Assembly: GCF_009766005.1 (NCBI RefSeq)
Contig: NZ_LMUK01000042.1
Location: forward strand, 340,588 to 404,587
DNA from: Bradyrhizobium sp. S69
Lineage (GTDB): Bacteria > Pseudomonadota > Alphaproteobacteria > Rhizobiales > Xanthobacteraceae
Length of the DNA stretch: 64,000 bases
Reading direction: 5' to 3'
In this document: positions 52,023 to 58,671 of the stretch, in pieces
Position numbering within the stretch: the stretch's first letter is position 1
Layout of the letters: each line of letters opens with the position of its first letter
The notes under the pieces: model-generated
Told to the model about the DNA's origin: nothing
Seen by the model: the letters and a program-made list of their open reading frames with translations, nothing else
The model's database searches: none
Made by a program: the position numbers and the translations under genes

Positions 52023-52766
52023 TCAGGGCGCCACCGGCACGGCTTGTTGCGATCTTCCGGACTCTTTCCATAAGACGAGAAGCGCAACGAACAAGATGCC
52101 TGTCACGGCGGTGCTGAGGGGCAGGCCGAGCATGTTTCGGCCGGAAACAAAGTCGCCGACCGCGGTTCCCGCCGCCCTGATCGCGACAACCGTCAGCCAG
52201 TAAAACGGCAGCCAACGAAGCGGTCCTCGCCGCCCGATCAGGAACAGCACGGCCACCATCGGCGAGAGCAAGGCCATGGCTCCGGCATCATCGAGCCGCA
52301 AATTGTGCGAGCAGAAGTCCCCGATCACGGTCCCCAAGGTCCCGGCGATGAACATGCAGACCCAGTAGCCGAGATCCGCGCGAAGCAGATTGTCAGCTTT
52401 ATTGGCGAGCCGCCGCCAGGCGAATTGCCAGCTCAGCCACAACGCCGCGACGAGAAGGATCGTCAGGACGGCCATCACCCATATCCTCGGCAGTTTCAAA
52501 TCGCCGGCGGCAAAATCCGCGAAGTTCGTCGCAGCCGTTCTCACGATGATGATCGCGAGCCAATAGTAGGTTTGGTGTTGCGTCCGGTCGAAGCGTTCGG
52601 CGACCATCACGATAGCGAGCGCCGCTGCCAGAAACGGCAGGCCCGCGACATGGCCGAGGCCGAGGTTTCGCGCAAACAGGTCGCCCATGTTGGCGCCGAA
52701 GATGCTCGCCAGGCACAACGCGCTCCAATAGCGCGGCCCCAGCGTGGGCAGGTGGTTGGGCTGCAT
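52023..52766 (-). CDS. DUF347-repeat membrane protein
   Basis: 247 residues with about eight hydrophobic segments arranged as repeats. Each repeat carries a pattern like N-x2-D or T-x-GD (GANMGDLFARNLGLGH, GTVIGDFCSHNLRL, GTAVGDFVSGRNMLG). This is the DUF347/COG4705 repeat family of unknown function. Start at ATG 52766 has GGAGG upstream. It lies downstream of a second DUF347 gene on the same strand, 42 bp apart. Confidence 0.85.
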   Translation of the reverse strand: MQPNHLPTLGPRYWSALCLASIFGANMGDLFARNLGLGHVAGLPFLAAALAIVMVAERFDRTQHQTYYWLAIIIVRTAATNFADFAAGDLKLPRIWVMAVLTILLVAALWLSWQFAWRRLANKADNLLRADLGYWVCMFIAGTLGTVIGDFCSHNLRLDDAGAMALLSPMVAVLFLIGRRGPLRWLPFYWLTVVAIRAAGTAVGDFVSGRNMLGLPLSTAVTGILFVALLVLWKESGRSQQAVPVAP

Positions 52767-52808
52767 CGATGTCGTCCTCCGCGCTCCGCTCAATGATACG
52801 TCGATTGA

Positions 52809-53582
52809 TTACGCTTCGGTCGCGCGGGGTTTGCCCGGATGCCTGCCGGCGCGTTGCGGAAGCAACGCGACGCAAGCGATGATGACGGCAGCCAGGATCG
52901 CCGAGGCGTAGAACCTGTTGAAGGAAAGACCGCCGCTATCCGTCGGCTTGTCGAGCAGATCGCCGAGCGTCGCGCCCAGCGGCCGGGTCAGGATGAAGGC
53001 GGCCCAGAACAGCAGGGTTCGCGAGATGCCGGTCAGGAAATAGGCCGCCGCGATCAGCGCCAGACCGGCGGCGAACACCAGCGCGCCGCCCTCATATCCG
53101 AGGCCATTGGTATCGGCCATCCAGTCGCCCAGCGCGGTACCGAGCGTTTGCGAGAACAGGATCGCAACCCAATAAAACGTCTCGATCTTCGGCGTCGAGA
53201 CCGTGTTGACCGAAACCGAACCGGCCGACCAATACCAGATCGCCAGCGAAGCCATCAGCAGAACGAACAGCAGGGAGGCGCCACCGGGGTAACCGATGCC
53301 GAGCGAGCGATCGGCGAAATCGGCCATGGTGGTGCCCGCGGTCGTGGTCGCAATCACGACCAGCCAATAGAGGGACGGATGAAATTTCTTCGCCGCGATC
53401 TGCGCGCCGACGACGACCACGAAGATTCCGATGAAGATAAAGCTGCTGACGGCGTAGCCAAGATTCATCGACATCGAAACCGCGTCGCCGCCAGTTTCGC
53501 CCAGCGTCGTCGCCAGTACCTTGATGATCCAGAACACCAGCGTGATCTCCGGAACCTTACTGCGTTCGATATCCTGATCCAT
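52809..53582 (-). CDS. DUF347-repeat membrane protein, paralogue
   Basis: 257 residues, similar in layout to the next gene, with four copies of the motif (TLGETGGDAVSMSMNLGYA, GTTMADFADRSLGIGYPGG, GTALGDWMADTNGLGYEGG, GATLGDLLDKPTDSGG). It is an inner-membrane protein with no assigned function. The two paralogues form a probable operon inserted between the nicotinate importer operon and the enamidase. Confidence 0.87.
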   Translation of the reverse strand: MDQDIERSKVPEITLVFWIIKVLATTLGETGGDAVSMSMNLGYAVSSFIFIGIFVVVVGAQIAAKKFHPSLYWLVVIATTTAGTTMADFADRSLGIGYPGGASLLFVLLMASLAIWYWSAGSVSVNTVSTPKIETFYWVAILFSQTLGTALGDWMADTNGLGYEGGALVFAAGLALIAAAYFLTGISRTLLFWAAFILTRPLGATLGDLLDKPTDSGGLSFNRFYASAILAAVIIACVALLPQRAGRHPGKPRATEA

Positions 53583-53618
53583 GCGGATGACCCTTTCGGT
53601 CGTCTTGGGGCGCCGGCG

Positions 53619-54506
53619 CTATTTTGCGCTTTTGGTCTGTGCTTCGGTCGCGCGCCGCAGCCGATTGAGATTTTCAAGCGAGGCCAACGCTGCCTTTGGC
53701 TTCGCGGCAGCGAGCGACAGCACCAGGGCTTCGAGGCCGACGAGGGTCGTGCCATGAAGCGCCATCTGGCCCGGGCGTCCGCGCGGAATGACCACGCAGA
53801 CATCGGCCAATTTCGCCAACGGCGTATCGTCGGCTTCGGTGACCAGAACGGTCGGCAGGCGCAACGCCCTGGCTTCGGCAAATACCGCCTTCACCTCCCG
53901 GTAGAGACGGCCATAGGCGAGGATCAACAGCGCGTCGCCGGCGCCGAGATCGAGAAGCTGATCGGCCAGCATCGATCCGGTCGCGCTGATCGTTCGGCTG
54001 CGGCGGCCGCTTCGCGCCAGCAGGATCGAAGCATAGGTGGCGAGCGCCGCGGACGGACCGATCCCGAACACGGCGATGCGATCGGCGCCGTCGAGAACGC
54101 CAACACCCGCCGCGATCTGGGCGCGGCATTTGCCGGATTGCAGCACGGCGAGGCCCTCGGCGTGCGCTTGCAGGACGCCGTCGAGCGCTTCACCGCTTGC
54201 TTTCTCAAGATCGACGAGGGTGCGCCGCATGTCGTCGGCCGGCGTCGAGGCCGTTGGCGAGTTCAAAATGGCGCGCTTGAGCGCGGCGAGGCTGGCGAAG
54301 CCCAGGGTTTGAACGGTGCGCAACACCGTGGCGTCGGAGGTGCCGATGCGGGCGCCGAGCGCGGCGGCCGAACTCGCCAGCACCACCTGCCGGTTTTCAT
54401 CGATGAATTTAGCCACGCGCAAGCCGGCGGCGCCGAGTTGCTGATGTGCCCGCCGCAGCACGCGATCGAGCTCAGTTCCGGAATCGAGGGCGGTTGCGAT
54501 GGCCAA
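53619..54506 (-). CDS. MurR/RpiR-family regulator with SIS domain
   Basis: 295 residues. The N-terminal HTH_6 domain covers about 1-80 (SSAAALGARIGTSDATVLRT). The C-terminal SIS sugar-isomerase domain covers about 125-255 (VFGIGPSAALATYASILLAR, then DALLILAYGR). Such regulators usually sense phosphosugars or related metabolites. It is divergent from an outer-membrane protein gene, with a 16-bp palindrome (54558-54573) in between. Its relation to nicotinate genes is unclear. Confidence 0.87.
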   Translation of the reverse strand: MAIATALDSGTELDRVLRRAHQQLGAAGLRVAKFIDENRQVVLASSAAALGARIGTSDATVLRTVQTLGFASLAALKRAILNSPTASTPADDMRRTLVDLEKASGEALDGVLQAHAEGLAVLQSGKCRAQIAAGVGVLDGADRIAVFGIGPSAALATYASILLARSGRRSRTISATGSMLADQLLDLGAGDALLILAYGRLYREVKAVFAEARALRLPTVLVTEADDTPLAKLADVCVVIPRGRPGQMALHGTTLVGLEALVLSLAAAKPKAALASLENLNRLRRATEAQTKSAK

Positions 54507-54557
54507 AAGGCGGCTCTCCCGGCACGTAGGTAGTAAATGGAACTCGACGCCACGGTG

Positions 54558-54573
54558 TGTAGCATATACTACA
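54558..54573. promoter_or_regulatory. Palindrome TGTAGCATATACTACA, candidate RpiR operator
   Basis: Arms TGTAG and CTACA are perfect around CATATA. The element lies 52 bp upstream of the divergent RpiR gene and 33 bp before the outer-membrane gene. It resembles the TGTA-N-TACA form of HexR-type RpiR sites. Confidence 0.6.
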
Positions 54574-54605
54574 TGATGGTGAGATCAAGCGGATTGCGTT
54601 ACCCG

Positions 54606-55361
54606 ATGGCCGATAGCTTCAGACATCTGATGCGTTCAGGAACCTGCGCCTGTCTTGTGCTGGTGCTGCTGACGCAATCCGCTGTCGCCGGACCGCCGTA
54701 TATTTCCGACGACCCCGAACCGACCGATTACCAGCATTTCGAAATCTACACGTACAGCCTCGGCGCCACGACGCGCACCGGCACGACCAGCCAGAGCGGT
54801 ATCGATTTCAACTACGGCGCCGCGCCGGATCTTCAGATAACCGCAACCTTGCCCGCCGGCATCGAGCAGCCCGCCGGCGAGGGCGCCAGCGTCGGCTTGA
54901 GCAATGTCCAACTCGCCGCCAAATACCGCTTTCTGCACCAGGATTCATTCGGGCTGGATGTCAGTGTTTTCCCGCGCATTTTCCTACCGGCCAGTTCAAG
55001 CAGCTTTGGCGATAATCATGCGTCGTTGCTGCTGCCGGTGTGGGTGCAGAAGGACTGGAGCGGTGGTTGGTCCGCGTTTGGCGGCGGTGGGTGTACCGTC
55101 ACCGAACGCCGCGCGGTGGATTTCTGCCAGGCGGGCGCGGTGCTGACCTATCAGCTTCTGCCAAAATTTCAGCTCGGTGCGGAGCTGTTTCACCAGACCG
55201 CCGATTCAGTCGGCACGCCGGCGACCACCAGCGTCGGCATCGGGTGGCGCTATGACCTGAACGATAACTATCACCTGCTGGGTTATGTCAGCCGCGGAAT
55301 CGAAAACATCAACGAGACCGATCAAGTTTCCTGGTACGCCTCCGTCTTGTTCACATTTTGA
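54606..55361 (+). CDS. Outer-membrane beta-barrel protein, transporter-like
   Basis: 251 residues with a signal peptide (about 1-27, ending SAVAG) and then PPYISDDPEPTDYQHFEIYT, the opening of the family annotated as 'transporter' or MetA-pathway phenol-degradation-like barrels. Alternating hydrophobic strands and the terminal SVLFTF with final Phe fit outer-membrane insertion. I start at ATG 54606; ATG 54573 is possible but overlaps the operator. It is probably a channel for small organics. It is followed by an EamA gene 41 bp later. Confidence 0.7.
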   Translation: MADSFRHLMRSGTCACLVLVLLTQSAVAGPPYISDDPEPTDYQHFEIYTYSLGATTRTGTTSQSGIDFNYGAAPDLQITATLPAGIEQPAGEGASVGLSNVQLAAKYRFLHQDSFGLDVSVFPRIFLPASSSSFGDNHASLLLPVWVQKDWSGGWSAFGGGGCTVTERRAVDFCQAGAVLTYQLLPKFQLGAELFHQTADSVGTPATTSVGIGWRYDLNDNYHLLGYVSRGIENINETDQVSWYASVLFTF

Positions 55362-55402
55362 GGCGACGAGATGCGCGCCGCAGAGAAGAGAAAGGATACC
55401 GC

Positions 55403-55834
55403 ATGAGTTTCCAATCCTGGCAGGTATGGGCCCTCCTGTCGGCGGTGTTCGCGGCGCTGACGGCGATCTTTGCCAAGATCGGCGTCGAGAATATCAACTC
55501 CGATCTCGCGACCTTCATTCGCACCATTGTCGTGCTGGTCAGTTTCCTGCTGTTGCTGCTTGCCACCGGCCAGTTCGTGCCGCCGCAGCAGATTTCAGGC
55601 CGGACCTGGACTTTCCTGGTGTTGTCGGGCCTTGGGACCGGCGCATCCTGGCTGTGCTATTTCCGCGCCTTGAAGCTCGGTCCGGCCTCGCTGGTCGCCC
55701 CGGTCGACAAGCTCAGCGTGGTACTGGTTGCGATCTTCGGCGTGCTGCTGCTCGGCGAACGGCCTTCACCCACCGGATGGCTCGGCATCGCCATGATCGG
55801 CTGCGGCGCCGTGCTGATTGCGGTGAAGATCTGA
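55403..55834 (+). CDS. Single-domain EamA/DMT transporter
   Basis: 143 residues with five hydrophobic segments: one EamA unit, half of a usual ten-helix DMT protein. It ends with the family-typical GVLLLGERPSPTGWLGIAMIGCG. Proteins of this size work as dimers. Start at ATG 55403 has AAAGGA upstream. It is probably co-transcribed with the outer-membrane protein gene. Confidence 0.85.
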   Translation: MSFQSWQVWALLSAVFAALTAIFAKIGVENINSDLATFIRTIVVLVSFLLLLLATGQFVPPQQISGRTWTFLVLSGLGTGASWLCYFRALKLGPASLVAPVDKLSVVLVAIFGVLLLGERPSPTGWLGIAMIGCGAVLIAVKI

Positions 55835-55860
55835 AGCGCCGCGCTGCTGACGGTGTTGCT

Positions 55861-55942
55861 TCGTCATTGCGAGCGAAGCGAAGCAATCCAGTGCCACAAG
55901 CAAGGCTGGATTGCTTCGTCGCTTCGCTCCTCGCAATGACGA
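55861..55942. repeat. Hairpin intergenic repeat, family C, full copy
   Basis: TCGTCATTGCGAGCGAAGCG...AAGCAATCCAG pairs with CTGGATTGCTTCGTCGCTTC...CTCGCAATGACGA. A partial copy lies at 5697-5767. It sits between two convergent genes and could act as a bidirectional transcription stop. Confidence 0.88.
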
Positions 55943-55948
55943 ACTAGG

Positions 55949-57148
55949 CTAATGCCCTCCGATAATCTCCGGTACCTTCGTCGCGGGCGGCGTGTTGCGG
56001 CTGCGCTGGGTGCGGATGATGCCGTCGATGATGGTCATGCCGATGCCGGGGAGGTCGCCGAGCTGCACGCTTTCGAGGATGGTCTTGCCCGGCGAGTGCT
56101 GTGCCCGATCCATGATGACGAAATCGGCGGAGCGGCCGATCTCGATCAGGCCGCAATCCAGCGCGCGCATCCGCGCGGTGTTGCCGGTGGCAAAGCAGAA
56201 GGCGAGTTCGGCGGGGATGTCGCCGAGCGATGATAGCATCGACACCATACGCAGGATGCCGAGCGGCTGCACGCCTGAGCCTGCCGGCGCATCGGTGCCG
56301 AGGATGATACGGCTGAGGTCGCCCATCTCGCGCGCGGTCCGCAAGGTGAACAGCGCCGAGCGTTCATTACCGTTGTGAACCAGTTCGAGGCCGCGCTTGC
56401 AGCCCTCGCAGATGCAGCGGATCTGGTCGTCGGGCAACGCGGTGTGGCCGCCATTGATATGGCCGACTACGTCGGTGTCCGCTTCCAGCACCACGTCCTT
56501 GTCGATCAGGCCGGAACCCGGGATCGAGGGACCGCCGGTGTGGATGGTGCTCTGAATGCCGTATTTGCGCGCCCACCCCACCATCTTGCGCGCGGTCGGG
56601 CCATCCTTGACGCCGCCGAGGCCGACTTCGCCGAGCAGTTTGACGCCGGCTGCGGCCAGCTCCTTGAAATCGTCCTCGACCATCTCGCACTCGATGACGG
56701 GCGCGCCAGCATGCACCTTCACCCCGCCGGGGCGCAGCGTCCAGAACGCGCGCTGCGCGAAAATCGCCATCGCCTTGAGGCCGACGACGTCGCGAGGGCG
56801 GCCGGGCATATGCACTTCGCCCGCGGAAATCATGGTGGTGACGCCGCCATGCAGATAGCTGTCGATCCAGCCGCTTTGATTCTGCCGCGGCGTCCAGTCG
56901 CCGGCGACCGGGTGGACATGACTGTCGATCAGGCCGGGCGCGACGGTGGTGCCGGCGGCATCAACGGTCGTGGTGGCGCCCTCGGTGTCGACGTCCTTGG
57001 CGCGCCCGATGGCGGTGATCTTGCCGTTGTCGGCCACGATGGTGTCGGCGTCGAGGATCGGCTTTTCCAGCGCGCCCGACAGCAGCAGGCCGATATTGCG
57101 GATCACCAGTCTGCTCGGGCCGCTGGCCTGGGGGGCGTCATGGGCCAT
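55949..57148 (-). CDS. ena: Enamidase homologue (1,4,5,6-tetrahydro-6-oxonicotinate hydrolase)
   Basis: A 399-residue amidohydrolase-superfamily protein. Metal ligands fit the family: H77 and H79 (DSHVHP), a bridging Glu at 174 (GEVGLGG), H203 (TIHTGG), H230 (VVGHINGGH) and D286 (LGTDAPAGSG). The segments LHGGVTTMISAG, MPGRP and the C-terminal SRNTPPA match my memory of E. barkeri enamidase. That Fe/Zn enzyme opens 1,4,5,6-tetrahydro-6-oxonicotinate to 2-formylglutarate and ammonia, the step after the reductase encoded at 43854. It is divergent from a ferredoxin reductase gene, with two nicotinate-regulon palindromes in between. Confidence 0.8.
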   Translation of the reverse strand: MAHDAPQASGPSRLVIRNIGLLLSGALEKPILDADTIVADNGKITAIGRAKDVDTEGATTTVDAAGTTVAPGLIDSHVHPVAGDWTPRQNQSGWIDSYLHGGVTTMISAGEVHMPGRPRDVVGLKAMAIFAQRAFWTLRPGGVKVHAGAPVIECEMVEDDFKELAAAGVKLLGEVGLGGVKDGPTARKMVGWARKYGIQSTIHTGGPSIPGSGLIDKDVVLEADTDVVGHINGGHTALPDDQIRCICEGCKRGLELVHNGNERSALFTLRTAREMGDLSRIILGTDAPAGSGVQPLGILRMVSMLSSLGDIPAELAFCFATGNTARMRALDCGLIEIGRSADFVIMDRAQHSPGKTILESVQLGDLPGIGMTIIDGIIRTQRSRNTPPATKVPEIIGGH

Positions 57149-57235
57149 GGGTTTTGTCCTTTTTGTTCAATGCCTTCGCAGGCTGTGGAGATCCATTCTG
57201 CCCGTGCCTTGACGCCGGGATCAAGTTGGATTATT

Positions 57236-57251
57236 CATTTGTGTACAAACG
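57236..57251. promoter_or_regulatory. Nicotinate-regulon palindrome 3 (CATTTGTGTACAAACG)
   Basis: Core TTTGTGTACAAA, matching the sites at 43580 and 43732. It is the site closer to the enamidase gene, 88 bp from its start. Confidence 0.75.
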
Positions 57252-57265
57252 ATTGTATACGAATG
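57250..57265. promoter_or_regulatory. Nicotinate-regulon palindrome 4 (CGATTGTATACGAATG)
   Basis: Core ATTGTATACGAA. It overlaps palindrome 3 by two bases and lies 45 bp before the ferredoxin reductase start, so the pair could place one regulator dimer for each divergent promoter. Confidence 0.75.
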
Positions 57266-57309
57266 AATTAAGCGTCGCAAATCGGGCTTACTCCAGCGGG
57301 ATCGGCAGC

Positions 57310-58083
57310 ATGAGCAATTTCAACCAGGAAAGCGTTTTGAGCGTCCATCACTGGACCGATACGCTGTTCAGCTTCACCACCACCCGCGATCCGTCGTTCC
57401 GTTTCCGCAACGGCGAGTTCACCATGATCGGCCTGAAGGTCGGCGAGAAGCCGCTGCTGCGCGCCTACAGCGTCGCCAGCGCCAATTATGAAGACCGGCT
57501 CGAATTCTTCTCGATCAAGGTTCCCGATGGCCCGCTGACCTCGCGGCTTCAGCATCTGAAGGAAGGCGACGAGATCATCGTCAGCCGCAAGGCCACCGGC
57601 ACGCTGGTGATCGACAATCTGGAAGACGGCCGCAATCTGTATCTGATCGGCACCGGCACCGGCTTGGCGCCCTTCCTCAGCGTGATCAAGGATCCCGAGA
57701 CCTATGAGCGCTTCGAAAAAGTCGTGCTGCTGCACGGCTGCCGCCGCGTCGCCGAACTCGCTTATGGCGAGATGATCACCAAGGAATTGCCGAACGACGA
57801 AATGATCGGCGAATTGGTGCGCAACCAGCTGATCTATTATCCGACCGTGACCCGCGATCCCTTCCGCAATCGCGGCCGCATCACCGACCTGATCACTTCA
57901 GGCAAGCTGTTCAGCGATATCGGGTTGGCATCGCTCGAGGCCGAGCATGATCGCATCATGATCTGCGGCAGCCCGGCCCTGGTTCAGGACACAAGGGCGC
58001 TGCTGTCGGACAAGGGATTTGTCGAGGGCAATCACGGTGAGCCGGCCCAGTTCGTGGTCGAGAAGGCGTTCGCGGAACGCTGA
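57310..58083 (+). CDS. fpr: Ferredoxin-NADP+ reductase
   Basis: 257 residues, the size of bacterial Fpr. The FAD-binding motif is RAYSVASANYEDRLEFFSIK, the NADP-binding segment is GTGTGLAPFLSVI (about 117-129), and it ends with the short C-terminal extension after the aromatic-poor tail VVEKAFAER of subclass I Fpr. It moves electrons between NADPH and ferredoxin or flavodoxin in the cytosol. It starts at ATG 57310; the upstream frame from 57154 crosses the operators. Because it shares operators with the enamidase, it may supply reduced ferredoxin to 6-hydroxynicotinate reductase, although Fpr is also a general stress enzyme. Confidence 0.9.
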   Translation: MSNFNQESVLSVHHWTDTLFSFTTTRDPSFRFRNGEFTMIGLKVGEKPLLRAYSVASANYEDRLEFFSIKVPDGPLTSRLQHLKEGDEIIVSRKATGTLVIDNLEDGRNLYLIGTGTGLAPFLSVIKDPETYERFEKVVLLHGCRRVAELAYGEMITKELPNDEMIGELVRNQLIYYPTVTRDPFRNRGRITDLITSGKLFSDIGLASLEAEHDRIMICGSPALVQDTRALLSDKGFVEGNHGEPAQFVVEKAFAER

Positions 58084-58095
58084 GCCGCGTTCGAA

Positions 58096-58671
58096 TTATT
58101 CGCGACGGGGTCGGGAATCCGCCCAACCGGGCGGCACCGATGCGACGGGCGTCCAGTCCGCGGCAAGCCGCTGGCCCTCGGTGATTTCATTCGGCGACAT
58201 TTTCGATCCGACCGCGTCGCGGTACCTTGCATAGACATCGCGCTGAGGCCCGGTTGCGTGGGCCGCGGCAAGGTCGAGCCATTTGTAGGCGAGCACGAAA
58301 TCCTCCGGAACGCCGTAGCCCTTGTCGTACAGCAATCCGAGCATGGCCTGGCCGAACGGATCTCCTCGCGCGGCACCTTGGGCATAAAGACGGGCCGCGA
58401 CGGGATAGGCTTTTGGTTCACCAAAGCCGTGTTCGTACAGGAAGCCGAGCAGGGCGAACGCCCGGGTGTTTCCGCGCTCGACCAAAGGCTCGAGCTCCTT
58501 CGCCGCCCGATTATAGTCGCCGCGAGAATAGGCCGCGGTGCCGCGCGCCAGCGCGTCGGCATGCGCGATCGATGTTGTTGCGATGCACGTCAACACGACG
58601 AGCGATATCGCCGACAGACGCCGCCGCACGAAAGCTGCTGCACCCGCTATTTCGCTATCAGTGCACGACAC
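58096..58671 (-). CDS. Sel1-like repeat (TPR) secreted protein
   Basis: 191 residues with a signal peptide (about 15-38, ending IAHA) and at least three Sel1-type repeats (FALLGFLYEHGFGEPKAYPV, GQAMLGLLYDKGYGVPEDFV). It starts at GTG 58671 inside the 3' end of gspD, 14 bp overlapping. The repeats mediate protein contacts in the periplasm. Position suggests an accessory role with the type II secretion system, for example secretin assembly, which is unproven. Confidence 0.75.
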   Translation of the reverse strand: MSCTDSEIAGAAAFVRRRLSAISLVVLTCIATTSIAHADALARGTAAYSRGDYNRAAKELEPLVERGNTRAFALLGFLYEHGFGEPKAYPVAARLYAQGAARGDPFGQAMLGLLYDKGYGVPEDFVLAYKWLDLAAAHATGPQRDVYARYRDAVGSKMSPNEITEGQRLAADWTPVASVPPGWADSRPRRE

